A stretch of 64,000 bases of DNA from Rufibacter roseolus (GCF_017916365.1 NZ_JAFMSU010000001.1:1951028-2015027), one strand, 5' to 3'. Counted from the first letter of the stretch, positions 25,020-34,700 are shown. Notes: a model not told the origin generated them from the sequence alone. Numbers and translations: made by a program.

Positions 25020-25733
25020 TTAGAAAATAAGGTAATAATCCTTTAACAGCTCCCGGAAGGCAGCGGTGTAGGAGTGGTCTTTTTCCCGCACTGCCAGCAC
25101 CTGTTCTGCCGGTGCACTTGGTTGGCAGGAATACGTGTGGATAGCGCGCAGCAGTTTCCCGTTGGGCGTGCCCTCTAACCATAGAATGCTGTTGGTGAAG
25201 AACCCGCTTTGGTGGGCCTCGCGCTCAAATACCCTAGCCTCATGCGGAGGCAAAAGAATGTGCATTTGACCCGTTGGTTTTAAATACCGCTGGCCGAAGA
25301 AGATGATCTCTGAAAATGAAAGCGTCTCGGTGTGTTTGGCCTGGTTCTTTACAGCATCTGATGACTTGAGCGAAGCCTGGAAAAAAGGCGGATTACTGAT
25401 AATCACGTCAAAAGGCACAGGCTGGGTAGCTTCAAATTCTTGCAAACCCATGGGAAACAACCGCACCTGGTCGGCCCACGGACTGCCCGAGATGTTTTCC
25501 TGCGCCTGTCTGGCCGCCGCCGCCTCAAGCTCCACCGCTTCAATCTGCGCCTCAGGAGCCCGCTGCGCCACCATCAGACTCAGCAAACCCGTTCCGGCCC
25601 CAATATCAAGAATCCGTTTCGCACCCGTCACATCCGCCCAAGCACCTAACACACAAGAATCAGTGCATACCTTCATCGCGCACTGGTCCTGTTTGATCAA
25701 GAACTGCTTAAACCGGAAATAGTCGTTGGCCAC
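25020..25733 (-). CDS. tRNA1(Val) (adenine37-N6)-methyltransferase-like enzyme
   Basis: The 237-residue protein matches TrmN6/YfiC: N-terminal FRFKQFLIKQDQCAMKVCTDSCVLGAW, SAM motif I ILDIGAGTGLLSL, and the adenine-N6 catalytic motif SNPPFF near residue 124. It methylates A37 of a valine tRNA in relatives. It is cytosolic. The gene starts next to a long AT-rich dyad (25741-25850) that separates it from rnhA on the same strand. Confidence 0.9.
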   Translation of the reverse strand: MANDYFRFKQFLIKQDQCAMKVCTDSCVLGAWADVTGAKRILDIGAGTGLLSLMVAQRAPEAQIEAVELEAAAARQAQENISGSPWADQVRLFPMGLQEFEATQPVPFDVIISNPPFFQASLKSSDAVKNQAKHTETLSFSEIIFFGQRYLKPTGQMHILLPPHEARVFEREAHQSGFFTNSILWLEGTPNGKLLRAIHTYSCQPSAPAEQVLAVREKDHSYTAAFRELLKDYYLIF

Positions 25734-25740
25734 TTTGCAG

Positions 25741-25850
25741 ATGTGAAGATTTGTAGATTTGGAAATTTGGAGATGAGGAGATTTGAAGATGAAGTTGGTT
25801 TGCTAGTGCATTTCATCTGCACATTTTCACATCTCCACATCTTCAAATCA
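25741..25850. repeat. Long dyad built from GGAGATG/AAGATTTG words
   Basis: The left half iterates words such as GATTTGGAAATTTGGAGATG, and the right half contains their complements (CATCTCCACATCTTCAAAT). The whole could fold into a long imperfect hairpin. The same word set recurs at 53058-53168. It fills the trmN6-rnhA gap and touches the rnhA stop. Confidence 0.65.
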
Positions 25851-26309
25851 ACCAGCCGTTGGATTTGCTTCGAAGCCTTTGTCTGGGGGGAGGTTGGGTT
25901 GGAGGGCGGCGGCTACGGCCAGTTCGTCGCAGCGTTCGTTTTCAGCGTGGCCGGCGTGGCCACGAACCCAGACGAAACGCACCTGGTGCTTGCGGTAAAT
26001 TTTGAGGAAACGCTGCCACAGATCGGGGTTGGCTTTGCCGGTGAAGCCTTTCTTCTCCCAGCCAAAGACCCATTTCTTCTCCACCGCATCCACTACGTAT
26101 TTTGAGTCTGAGTAAATGGTGACCGGAATGCCGGGCTTGGTGATGGATTCCAGTGCCACGATCACGGCCAGAAGCTCCATGCGGTTGTTGGTGGTCTTCC
26201 GGAAGCCTTCGCTGATTTCCTTCACGTGGGGGCCGTACCTGAGAATAACGCCGTAGCCGCCAGGGCCAGGATTGCCCCGCGAGGCACCATCGGTAAATAC
26301 TTCTATCAA
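25848..26309 (-). CDS. rnhA: Ribonuclease HI
   Basis: The 153-residue enzyme cleaves RNA in RNA/DNA hybrids. All four acidic catalytic residues are visible: FTDGASRGNPGPGG (Asp), NNRMELLAVIVAL (Glu), IYSDSKYV (Asp) and NERCDELA (Asp), with the basic handle-like region EKKWVFGWEKKG between. I set the start at TTG 26309, which gives the standard 150-160 residue length and MIEVFTDGA; the frame extends 26 codons further upstream without family similarity. It is a single-gene unit. Confidence 0.93.
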   Translation of the reverse strand: MIEVFTDGASRGNPGPGGYGVILRYGPHVKEISEGFRKTTNNRMELLAVIVALESITKPGIPVTIYSDSKYVVDAVEKKWVFGWEKKGFTGKANPDLWQRFLKIYRKHQVRFVWVRGHAGHAENERCDELAVAAALQPNLPPDKGFEANPTAG

Positions 26310-26422
26310 AACGTATGCAGTTAGTCTGCCGCAAAAATACCCATCCCGCCGCAAGCCTCGGCTAAATGCGGCCAGAATATTTTCCAACGGTACATCAGCG
26401 CACTCAGGCCAATTACCCGTTC

Positions 26423-26456
26423 TGCGCCTGTTTGTCTAAAACCGACCATAAAACAG
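26423..26456. repeat. Possible hairpin repeat copy, degenerate
   Basis: GCGCCTGTTTGTCTAAAACC, then GACCATAAAACAG. Only part of the family symmetry is kept. The surrounding gap 26310-26671 also holds a small CCCCTCC/GGAGGGG dyad at 26532-26547 and a CAATCACTCAACCACT-type iteration near 26640-26668; no gene is visible. Confidence 0.3.
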
Positions 26457-26671
26457 CAAGGCAGGTGAAGTGTTATATCATTACTGAATGCCTGGGGCAT
26501 TTATGAACAAACGGTACCTAAGTGGAAGATTCCCCTCCTGGGAGGGGGAGGTTTAATGCTACAGAGAAAAGCAGCTAATGCTCACAAGTGAAGAAAGATT
26601 GGTATTAGTTGAGCAAATGGGATTCAAGCTTCCATTCTATCAATCACTCAACCACTCAATCACTCATTCTA

Positions 26672-27496
26672 CTACTTCGCGTAGCTGATGGTGGCGTTGA
26701 AACCTACACCTCCAAGGGCCATCTTCTCCCAAGCACCCTGGCTTGTTTCGCGGGTATAGCTGGGTTTGTTAAATAAGCCGGCGCTAAACCAAAGCCCGCC
26801 GCCACCCAGGTGCCGCACAAGTTCCAGCGAGAGCAGCACATCAGAGTCAAGGTAGATGTTGCGGTCGCGGAGGTCCAGCGTGATGCCGTCTCCCAGATCT
26901 TTCTGGGCTACATTGAGGTAGATGGGTTCTCTGAGCAGGTTTTCCTCCGGTCCGTTTTTGCCCATCCGGTAGACATTGATCCTCAGGAAGAGGGTGTCGT
27001 ACTGGTTGCTGGCGATGTTAAAGGTCACCTTTTCCAGGAACGACGGTTTTTTGATGTCCAACACTGTGCCTATCTCTGTGCCCAGGCGGTTGCTTTTGAA
27101 CCCGGCAGTGGTGTTTTTGGAGTTAGTGGTATTGCCCACCACTTTTGTTACGTACTTGCGCGGCCGCACCACCACTTCTTTCAGGGCCACGGCCTGTTCC
27201 CGTAAACTGATGGTCGCGCTTTGCTGCCCGTACCTTTGCTTGAAGTCACTTACTTTCCAGCTTTGGGTTGCGTACCCGATGGCGGATATCTGCAAGGTCT
27301 CATTGTCCAGAGCATCAGGAAGAGAAAGCGCGAAAACGCCCTCGGTAGTGGAAACCGTGCCCACGTTCTGGCCCACCACGCCAATATTGACGTACTCCAG
27401 CGGCCGCGATTGGGCGTCTACAATCTTACCTTGGATGCGCTGTGCCTGGGCCAGGAAAGAAATCAGGAAGAAGAGGAGAGTGAAGGAAGCTTTCAT
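26672..27496 (-). CDS. Secreted protein with CarboxypepD_reg-like domain
   Basis: The 274-residue protein has a signal peptide (MKASFTLLFFLISFLAQA, cleavage before QRIQG). A beta-sandwich of the carboxypeptidase-regulatory/CNA-B kind follows (about 20-105): IQGKIVDAQSRPLEYVNIGV, NVGTVSTTEGVFALSLP and ISAIGYATQ. The remaining part (110-274) is beta-rich and contains LRINVYRMGKNGPEENL and DVLLSLELVRHLGG, as in Bacteroidota proteins of unknown function that resemble the N-terminal plug-side domain of TonB-dependent receptors without the barrel. It is probably periplasmic or surface exposed. The precise role is unknown. Confidence 0.8.
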   Translation of the reverse strand: MKASFTLLFFLISFLAQAQRIQGKIVDAQSRPLEYVNIGVVGQNVGTVSTTEGVFALSLPDALDNETLQISAIGYATQSWKVSDFKQRYGQQSATISLREQAVALKEVVVRPRKYVTKVVGNTTNSKNTTAGFKSNRLGTEIGTVLDIKKPSFLEKVTFNIASNQYDTLFLRINVYRMGKNGPEENLLREPIYLNVAQKDLGDGITLDLRDRNIYLDSDVLLSLELVRHLGGGGLWFSAGLFNKPSYTRETSQGAWEKMALGGVGFNATISYAK

Positions 27497-27584
27497 ATGG
27501 TGGCTGTTTTCTCTGTAGATGCAGGGACGCTACGGCAGGTTGCTTCAGGTTTCAGAAAATGCTTTCCTTCAGATGGATGAGAAA

Positions 27585-27639
27585 TAAAAAAGCAGCCTTT
27601 TGTTTTAAGGCTGTTTTAACAAAATCGGCCCCTAAACGG
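27585..27639. terminator. Hairpin after marC, overlapping dispersed repeat copy 9
   Basis: AAAAAGCAGCCTT and AAGGCTGTTTT form a stem. The right arm is also the left arm of a dispersed repeat copy (27602-27639: GTTTTAAGGCTGTTTTA, then AAAATCGGCCCCTAAACGG). Two mutually exclusive hairpins are therefore possible. Downstream of marC on the minus strand it probably ends transcription. Confidence 0.6.
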
Positions 27640-27641
27640 AA

Positions 27642-28214
27642 TCAGATGCTCACATGGGTTTTGAACAGCTTGATAGCAATGGCCAGCAGAATCACCCCGA
27701 ACACCTTACGCAGGACCTCGGTGCCGTTCTGGCCCAGTTTGCGCTCCAGCCAGTTAGAACTCTTGAGCACGATGTACACAAACAACAGGTTGAGCAGGAT
27801 ACCCACCAGCACGTTGGGCAATGCATAGGCTGCGCGCAAAGAAAGCAGCGTAGTCATGGTGCCCGCGCCTACAATGAGTGGGAAGGCCAGCGGCACAATG
27901 GAACCGGTCTTTACCTCGGGGTTGGAGTGGAACAGGTGAATGCCCAGCACCATTTCCATCCCCATCAAAAAGATGATGATGGCCCCGGCCAGCGCGAAAG
28001 AAGCGAAATCAATCCCGAAGAGCCGCAGAATCCCATCGCCCAGGAAGAGGAACACAATCATGAGGGCACCCGCCACCAGCGTGGCTTTCTCAGACTGGAT
28101 AATTCCCTCGCGCTGCCGCAACTGGATGATGATGGGAATGGAACCCAGGATATCAATGATGGCGAACAGGATCAGGCTAACGGAAACAATCTCTTTGAAA
28201 CTGAAATGGGGCAT
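27642..28214 (-). CDS. MarC family integral membrane protein
   Basis: The 190-residue protein has six hydrophobic segments. The family features are the N-terminal FAIIDILGSIPIIIQL, the charged QSEKATLVAG turn, and the mid-protein SIVPLAFPLIVGAGTMTTLL (the conserved PLAxPxIxGPG-type loop). MarC proteins sit in the inner membrane; their transported substrate is not established, despite the old link with multiple antibiotic resistance. I set the start at the ATG at 28214; an upstream TTG at 28253 is possible. It lies 41 bp downstream of the aminotransferase gene, so it may be co-transcribed with it. Confidence 0.87.
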   Translation of the reverse strand: MPHFSFKEIVSVSLILFAIIDILGSIPIIIQLRQREGIIQSEKATLVAGALMIVFLFLGDGILRLFGIDFASFALAGAIIIFLMGMEMVLGIHLFHSNPEVKTGSIVPLAFPLIVGAGTMTTLLSLRAAYALPNVLVGILLNLLFVYIVLKSSNWLERKLGQNGTEVLRKVFGVILLAIAIKLFKTHVSI

Positions 28215-28255
28215 GGCAATGGTCTGCGGCGGTTTAGGGGTTTGCCGCCGCAATA

Positions 28256-29317
28256 TTAGTGATAATGGTTGGAAATGAAATTGCGCAGCACGTCATAGTC
28301 TGAGTCTGCGATGGCGGGGAAGTTGGCGATCCTGAACGTGTTCTTGGCCCAGGGACCGTATCCGTTGCCCAGCGTGATGCCCTGCGTGGCCGCAATTCGT
28401 TTGGCCTCGGCAATCCAGCGGTCGGGGCCTTTCACGGCCACTACCGTGAGGGAACGCACCTCGGGGTTTTCCACCAACAGTTGCATCTCAGTGAGTTCTT
28501 CAAAGAACGTGTATAGGTCCTGCGCCCGCTGCGCCAGGTGCTGGTCAATGTTTTTGATGAGCGGGCGGTGCTCCATCACCCTTTTGAGCAGGTACAGGTT
28601 GAGCACGTTGGGCGTGTAGGCGGTCTGGTAATTGAGCATTTTCTCGTGCAGGAACACCAGACTGTTGTAGTGTCGGCGGTCGTTGAGGCCTTTGGCCCGC
28701 TGAATGGTGCGCGGCGAGCACACCAGCACGCCCATGCCGGCCGGCAACCCGAAACATTTCTGCACCGAGGCAAACCAGATATCGGCCCTAATGAACTTGA
28801 GGTTGGCCCCGGCCATGCTGGAGGTGGCGTCCACGGCCAGCAGCGGGTCTTTGAACTGGTTCTGTAGTTTCAGGAGCGTGTTCATGCTCACGTGCGTGCC
28901 GTTGGAAGTCTCGGTCTGGGTCACGCAGATCAGATCAGTGTCATCCTCCACCGGGATATTGGGCACGTCCAGCACCTCCTCCAGCCCGAAGGCCTGTCCG
29001 TAGCAATCGGGGCGCAGGCGCTTGGCGTACTGGTACCATTTCTCCCCGAAAGCCCCGTTGTAGAGGTGGAGGCTTTTGTGCGGCGTCAGGCTCTGGGCCA
29101 GGATCTCCCAGCACTCGGTGGCCGACGAGGTGAAGAAAATGTAGTAGTCCTGGGGAATGTTCAGCCGGTTGCGCACCAGGCCCACCAGGTCACGCATCAT
29201 CTGCACAAAGCGCTCTCCGCGGTGCGGAATACTCAGGATCCCTTCATCATACGCCATGGTCAGGTAATCCCGAACCTCGGGATAGACTTGGGAGGGACCC
29301 GGATAGAAGTTAAGCAT
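28256..29317 (-). CDS. Class V aminotransferase, phosphoserine aminotransferase-like
   Basis: The 353-residue PLP enzyme resembles SerC and alanine-glyoxylate aminotransferases. It begins MLNFYPGPSQVYPEV, has ILSIPHRGERF (substrate-binding region), a cofactor-binding Asp in LLAVDATSSMAG (about residue 177), and the PLP lysine in ASVQKCFGLPAGMGV (about 200). It could make phosphoserine for serine synthesis, but SerC is usually next to serA, which is not seen here, so another amino-donor role is possible. I set the start at the ATG at 29317. It probably leads an operon with marC. Confidence 0.82.
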   Translation of the reverse strand: MLNFYPGPSQVYPEVRDYLTMAYDEGILSIPHRGERFVQMMRDLVGLVRNRLNIPQDYYIFFTSSATECWEILAQSLTPHKSLHLYNGAFGEKWYQYAKRLRPDCYGQAFGLEEVLDVPNIPVEDDTDLICVTQTETSNGTHVSMNTLLKLQNQFKDPLLAVDATSSMAGANLKFIRADIWFASVQKCFGLPAGMGVLVCSPRTIQRAKGLNDRRHYNSLVFLHEKMLNYQTAYTPNVLNLYLLKRVMEHRPLIKNIDQHLAQRAQDLYTFFEELTEMQLLVENPEVRSLTVVAVKGPDRWIAEAKRIAATQGITLGNGYGPWAKNTFRIANFPAIADSDYDVLRNFISNHYH

Positions 29318-29396
29318 GGGCAGCGGCAGTGGTTGGTGGTGGAACGATGCGTGAAAATTGGGCAAAAGGTACTGGACAGCGGATTGCGGAAAAGCT

Positions 29397-29437
29397 GTTT
29401 CGGGGCTGTTTTTAAGAAAATGGGCTTAAAACGAAAC
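29397..29437. repeat. Dispersed hairpin repeat, copy 10
   Basis: GTTTCGGGGCTGTTTTTA, then GAAAATGGGCTTAAAACGAAAC. The outer GTTTCG/CGAAAC arms pair perfectly. It lies 80 bp upstream of the aminotransferase start and 52 bp after the aroQ stop. Confidence 0.65.
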
Positions 29438-29488
29438 CCTGGGCAGACCTCCTGCTAAAATGACCTACACGTGAAAAACGAAGGCTGG

Positions 29489-29947
29489 TTACGCTTTGGT
29501 GTATGTAAATCCTACCTTGTTGGGCTTCTGCCGCTCAAAGTACTGCAAGGCAAGCCGATAGCTCTCCAACCCGAAGCCGGAGATGCTGCCCACGCACCGG
29601 CCGCCAATGTACGTCACGTGGCGGGTGGCCTCGCGGGCATACACGTTGGAGATGTGTACCTCAATCACGGGCGTCTCAATGGCCGCGATGGCGTCTGCCA
29701 AAGCCAGGCTGGAATGCGTGTAGGCCCCGGCGTTGAATACGATGCCCTGGTACTCGAACCCCACTTCGTGCAGTTTGTCAATGAGGGTGCCTTCTGTGTT
29801 GGACTGGAAGTACACCAGTTCCATGCCCGGGAAACCGGGGATGAGGTCTTTCTCCAGGTAGTCTTCAAAGGAGCGAGAACCGTAGATAGACTTTTCGCGG
29901 CGGCCCAGTAGGTTCAGGTTAGGGCCATTGAGGATGAGAATTTTCAT
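29489..29947 (-). CDS. aroQ: Type II 3-dehydroquinate dehydratase
   Basis: The 152-residue enzyme dehydrates 3-dehydroquinate in the shikimate pathway. The N-terminal ILNGPNLNLLGRRE, the QSNTEGTLIDKLHE segment, NAGAYTHSSLALADA, and IEVHISNVYAREATRH with the catalytic His are all present. I set the start at the ATG at 29947, giving the standard length. It is divergent from xerD, an arrangement frequently seen in Bacteroidota. Confidence 0.96.
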   Translation of the reverse strand: MKILILNGPNLNLLGRREKSIYGSRSFEDYLEKDLIPGFPGMELVYFQSNTEGTLIDKLHEVGFEYQGIVFNAGAYTHSSLALADAIAAIETPVIEVHISNVYAREATRHVTYIGGRCVGSISGFGLESYRLALQYFERQKPNKVGFTYTKA

Positions 29948-30041
29948 AGTGGTAAGGTTTGCGTGGAGCCGGAAAATGGGCCCGGGGTCATGACCAAATG
30001 TACGCAATAACTGCCTTTGGGCGGCTATTTCTTGTGAAGCA

Positions 30042-30072
30042 TTTGGATATAATTAGGTTATACCTATATTTA
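30042..30072 (+). promoter_or_regulatory. Candidate xerD promoter
   Basis: TTTG (30042-30045), 19 bp, then TATATTTA (30065-30072) matches the Bacteroidota promoter pattern with one mismatch in the -7 element. The -7 lies 17 bp upstream of the xerD ATG. Confidence 0.5.
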
Positions 30073-30089
30073 GGCTTTTCCTCCCCCAA

Positions 30090-30989
30090 ATGAATTGGTC
30101 CGTAAGTCTTACCCATTTTCAGGGATATCTCCAGTTGGAGAAGTCCTTGTCAGGCCACTCTGTAGAAGCTTACCTACGGGATGTGCGCAAACTGGTGCAG
30201 TTTTTAGAGATAACCCAACAGAAAGTAGGGCCGTTGGAGGTGCAAGCCACCCACCTGCAGGGTTTCCTGGAATACATCAATGGCCTGGGCATGACGTCTC
30301 ATTCGCAGGCGCGCACCCTCTCCGGCATCAGGGCTTTCTACAAATTCCTGATCATGGAAGACCTGCTCAACGCAGACCCTACCGAGACCATTGAAGCCCC
30401 CAAACTGCAACGCAAACTCCCTGACGTCCTCAGCTACGATGAAATCGTCTCCCTCTTTGAGGCCATTGACGTGAGCACCCCCGAGGGCACCCGCAACAAA
30501 GCCATGCTGGAAACCCTCTACAGCTCGGGCCTGCGCGTCACCGAGTTGATTGAGCTCAAAATAAGTAACCTCTACGAAGACCTGGGTTTCCTGCGCATCA
30601 CCGGCAAGGGCAACAAAGAGCGGCTGGTACCCATCGGGCGGGATGCCCTCAAATACATCAGGCTCTACCTGGACGGCGTGCGCCGGCACCTGCCCATCAA
30701 GAAAGGCCATGAGGACTTTGTGTTCCTCAACCGCCGGGGCGCCAGTCTGAGCCGTGTCATGGTGTTCACCATCATCAAAGACCTGGCCGCCAAAATAGGG
30801 CTGGAGAAAAACATCTCGCCTCACACCTTCCGCCACTCCTTCGCCACGCACCTCATTGAAGGCGGCGCCGATCTCAGGGCCGTGCAGGAAATGCTGGGCC
30901 ACGAGTCCATCACCACCACCGAGATCTACACCCACCTGGACCGCGACTACCTCAAGCAGATCATCCAGGAGTTCCATCCCAGGAGCTAG
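30090..30989 (+). CDS. xerD: Site-specific tyrosine recombinase XerD
   Basis: The 299-residue recombinase resolves chromosome dimers at dif sites. The N-terminal SAM-like DNA-binding domain (about 1-90) contains FQGYLQLEKSLSGHSVEAYLRD. The catalytic domain has the Arg in SGLRVTELIEL (about 148), the HxxR box HTFRHSFATHLIEGG (about 247), the second His in LGHESITTTEIYTH, and the Tyr in EIYTHLD (about 279). The length and motifs match XerC/D rather than a phage integrase, and there are no mobile-element genes around it. Confidence 0.93.
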   Translation: MNWSVSLTHFQGYLQLEKSLSGHSVEAYLRDVRKLVQFLEITQQKVGPLEVQATHLQGFLEYINGLGMTSHSQARTLSGIRAFYKFLIMEDLLNADPTETIEAPKLQRKLPDVLSYDEIVSLFEAIDVSTPEGTRNKAMLETLYSSGLRVTELIELKISNLYEDLGFLRITGKGNKERLVPIGRDALKYIRLYLDGVRRHLPIKKGHEDFVFLNRRGASLSRVMVFTIIKDLAAKIGLEKNISPHTFRHSFATHLIEGGADLRAVQEMLGHESITTTEIYTHLDRDYLKQIIQEFHPRS

Positions 30990-31050
30990 GAGATAGTGAT
31001 TGGTTGACCAATGGTATTTGGTTGTTAGGGCGCTAATTTATTCGAACCTC

Positions 31051-31464
31051 ATGTATTCATTAGTGGATATAATAGAATTTGTAAAAGACAAGACAGGGGT
31101 TGAGGAGGTGACAGCAGAGGCTGATATTGAAAATGATTTGGGGTGTTATGGTGATGATTGGGATGAACTTATTCAAGAATATGCAAGTCGTTACCAAGTG
31201 GACATGAGTTCGTATTTGTGGTACTTTCATACTGACGAAGAAGGACACAGTAATAGCATTGGAAGAGCTTTTTTTAAAGCACCATATGAAAGAGTTACTC
31301 GTATCCCTGTTACACCACAGATGTTCTTAGATTTTGCGAATAAAGGTAAATGGGACATTCCCTATCCTCCACATACATTACCTAAAAGACGGTATGATAT
31401 TTTAATTAATCAGATCCTCGTTGTGTTTTTCATAGCTTACGCCATTTACTCATGCAGCAAATAA
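31051..31464 (+). CDS. DUF1493 family protein with C-terminal membrane helix
   Basis: The 137-residue protein has an N-terminal acyl-carrier-like fold (IIEFVKDKTGVEEVTAEADIENDLG followed, split across the loop, by GDDWDELI and EYASRYQVDMSSYLW), which is the DUF1493 pattern. A hydrophobic C-terminal segment (INQILVVFFIAYAIYSC) could anchor it in the membrane. No function is established for the family; it lacks the DSL serine of true acyl carriers. The start is at ATG 31051. Base composition (about 40% GC by eye) is lower than its neighbours, suggesting recent acquisition. It stands alone after xerD. Confidence 0.75.
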   Translation: MYSLVDIIEFVKDKTGVEEVTAEADIENDLGCYGDDWDELIQEYASRYQVDMSSYLWYFHTDEEGHSNSIGRAFFKAPYERVTRIPVTPQMFLDFANKGKWDIPYPPHTLPKRRYDILINQILVVFFIAYAIYSCSK

Positions 31465-31515
31465 TGTGACATGAAAATCTGGTGCTTAAAAATGTGTTTT
31501 TAATATTTCATTGCC

Positions 31516-31588
31516 GTTGTTGGTGTTATCACCAACAACCCAAACTGCGGTGGCCGGCGCAAGGGCAACCACAAGGGATTGCCCCTAC
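31516..31588. repeat. Two adjacent hairpin modules shared with 56.7 kb
   Basis: Module A is GTTGTTGGTG-TTAT-CACCAACAAC (31516-31539), a perfect 10-bp stem with a 4-nt loop. Module B (31562-31588) has GGGCAA and TTGCCC arms around CCACAAGGGA. Both recur at 56693-56713 (B) and 56768-56791 (A), in reversed order. They lie in the 300-bp gap between the DUF1493 gene and the terminator at 31708. Confidence 0.7.
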
Positions 31589-31707
31589 CTAATCACCGTA
31601 GAATTCCCATCTGTTTGATGGGCGATTCTCAAGAAAAGTTTCTCAAACAGGAATGATGTGGATTTTCATCATGGCCATTTATAGCCTTAATTATCAAAAA
31701 CATCCCT

Positions 31708-31753
31708 AAAACAGAAAAGCCCGGAGCTGCTCAGCTTCGGGCTTTTCTGTTTT
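31708..31753 (-). terminator. Terminator of the large TPR/transglutaminase gene
   Basis: The arms AAAACAGAAAAGCCC and GGGCTTTTCTGTTTT flank a GC-rich inner stem with a short loop, 14 bp beyond the stop. Confidence 0.88.
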
Positions 31754-31766
31754 GGTGAACCAAGGT

Positions 31767-34700
31767 TTATTTCAGCGCCAACTGCCGGGCATCGGCGGCG
31801 ATGACTTTCTTGTAGAAGGCCTGGAACTCGGCCATCTGTTGGGGCTGGATGATGTCTTTGGTGAACCTGAGCTCGCGGGTGAACACCAGTTGGTCTTTCA
31901 CCTTCTTGTAAGTGAGCGAGTACTCGGCCACCGGGCAGGTCAGTTTCACCGATTGTGGTACCTCCGCGAGGGCTTTCTTGGCGGGCAGTGACATGGTGAT
32001 GGTTTCCCGGTCATGGTCGGCGTAGAGTAGTTGGGTCAGGTCCAGCGGGGTGGTGCGGGTCTCGTTGAAGGTGAAATCGCGGGCGGTGGCTTTGCTGGTC
32101 CAAGGCAGGGAGAACAGAGACATGCCGCCTACCTGGGTCACCACATCGTTTGCCTGGTAAGCCAGACGGCAGCGCACGGTGTCCTGGGCGCCTTCCAGCC
32201 CTTTGAAAGAAAGCTCCGTCAGTTTCACGCTGGCCATGGAGGCATTAATAGCCTGCTGCACAATCCGCTCGCGCTCCTGCTGGCCGGCATCGCGGTAACG
32301 TTGCTTGGCCTCGGCGGCCATGGCCCCGGTTTTGTAGTTTTCCTCCACCACAGACAGTCCATTGTTCACCAACTGCACTTTCACGTTGCGGTCAATGATG
32401 TTCTGGGTCCGGACTTTGGGGTTCAGGTGCGAGAGGCTGCGGTTGGCCTGGCTCTGCTCATCGTCAATTTCCAGGATACCGGACTGCAGCATGCCCTGGT
32501 ACAGACTCCCGAAGGGCAGGAAGTTAGACGTCAGCTCCACGTACATCTCTTTCTCCGGCAGGTTGATCTTGGCGATGCAGTGGTTGAAGTCAATGGAGGG
32601 CAGCACCAGGTCATCGTAGCCGTTGTCGCGGGTGTTCACCAGTACCAGTTGGGCCGGCACGCCTACCTCGCGGCACATGGCCACAAACAGCGTGGACACG
32701 TCTTTGCAGTCGCCTATTTTGGTGCTGAGCACATCAGACGGTTTCTGGGGCACCAGTCCACTCTGGCGGAACGGGATAGAGCTGTAGGTGATGTTGCTGG
32801 TGATGTACTCGTAGATGGCCTGGGCTTTCTGCACCGGGGTGAGGTTCTGCTTACCCACAAATACCTCTTCTACGGCCTGTTTCACCTCATAATCAGGGCG
32901 GGCTTTAGCGGCGGCCAGATCGGCGTACCAGTTGGAGATGAACTTCCAGTCGGGGAACGAGGAGATGTACAGGGTCTGGCTTACGTCTGAGAGCACCGGC
33001 ATCTTGTCCTCGGGCTGCATGCCCGGCTGGTCTTTCTGTTCCCACACGTAAAGCTTGAACTCATCGGCGGTCTGCACCTTAGGCTCCAGGGCTTTTTGCG
33101 TCACCTTATACTGGAACTTGGTCTCGGGGTCTACGAGCAAGCTGTAGCGAGTGGTCTGGTAAGGCAGGTAGTGGGTGAAGAAATGACGGTCCCAGAAATG
33201 CGAGGCCAGTTTGCCCAGCAGGTGGTTTTCCAGTTTGTAGGTAATATGGATGGCGTCGCCGGGCTCCAGGTTAGTGAACACCAACTGGCCATTGTTGCTC
33301 TCGGCGGGCACCTTGTTGCCGTTCTGTTTCACCACTTCGGCCTTCTCCAGGAGCTGGCGCTGCATGTTGTGGTAGTCAATGCCGTATTCCTTCCAGAACT
33401 CCACGCCCTGCTGATTGAAAGTCTTTACCACAATGGTGCGTTTCTCCTCAGAGGCGCCGCCTTTGTAGACCACTTTCTGCACTTCGTCCAGCAACACCAG
33501 GCTGCTGTGCTCTGGGTATGTGGCCGCAGCCGGGGCTTTCTTGATCAGGGCGTACACATCGGTCTGCGGGAAATAGCTGAACACCTCTTTCTTGTTCTCC
33601 AACTGGCGTAGTTCTTTGAGGCTGGTGTAATCAGTAGGGTCCAGTTGAATGGCTTTGCGGTAGGCGGCCAGTGCTTCTTCTTTTTTATCCTGGGCCTTGA
33701 GCGTTTTGGCCAGATCGGCCCAGTACTGCCCAATGTAGGGCGAGAGCTGCAGCGTTTTGCGGTAAGCTTCCTCGGCCAGTTTATGGTTCTGGGCCTGGGC
33801 GTAAATATTGCCCAGCGTGTGTTGGATGCCCACGGCCACTGGCTCTTCCTGCAGATACTGCTGGTAAAGCTTGATGCCGTTGTTCATGTCGCCTTTGTCA
33901 AAGTACACCGAGGCCAATCGCTGCGAGACGGCGTAGGAACGGTTCTCCTTCAGGAATTTCTTCAGGACATTGGCCGCACCCGCCTGGTTTTTGTTCACGT
34001 TCTTCTCAATCATGTACTTGAGCTCAATGAACGCCGGATTCTCGGGGTAATTGGTGTAGCCGCGCTCGGCCAGTTTGATGACCTCGTTGAACTGCTCTTT
34101 CTTGGACAGGACTTTGATGCGCTTGGTCAGGATAGACTCATCGAAGCCTTGCTGCTGCTCCATCTGGTCCAGCAGGGCCAGTGCCTGGGTGTAGTTCTCC
34201 TTCTCCAGTTCATCGTCAAAACGCAGGTCCAGGGAGAAAGGCAGGTTGGGGTCATGCTCTTTGAGCCATTCCAAAGCCGTGGTGAGCGAGGTTCTGTTTT
34301 CCTCGCGTTGGTAGGCCTCCAGTTGCCGCATTACAATGAAGCTGCTGGTGGGCACCATTTTCTGGGCCTGGCGGTAAACCCGGCGGGCATCAGAGGTTTT
34401 GTCGTTGCGCAGGTAGGTGTGCGCCAGCATAAGTTTGGGCAGTACCTGGGTGGGGTTGACCTGGGTTTGTTTCTGGAAGAATTCCTCTACGGCCAGGGTA
34501 ATAGGAGTAGGCGTGGCACCGGTGTCTTTGGTATAGGCCTGGTAAGCCGCGGTGGAGGTCAAGCCCTGAATAGGGTTTCCTTTCTCATCTGTGAGGCGCA
34601 CCATGAAGTTGGAGCGGCCGGCGTAGCTTTCGCCCACCTGCACCAGAATGCGGTTTTGGCCTTTTTTGAGGGAAACAGGCGTTAAATAGGTGTCCACGTC

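Noticed and set aside
30090-30989. Integrase of a mobile element
   Set aside because: The protein is a regular-length XerD with no phage or transposon genes around it, so a chromosome-dimer resolvase is far more likely.
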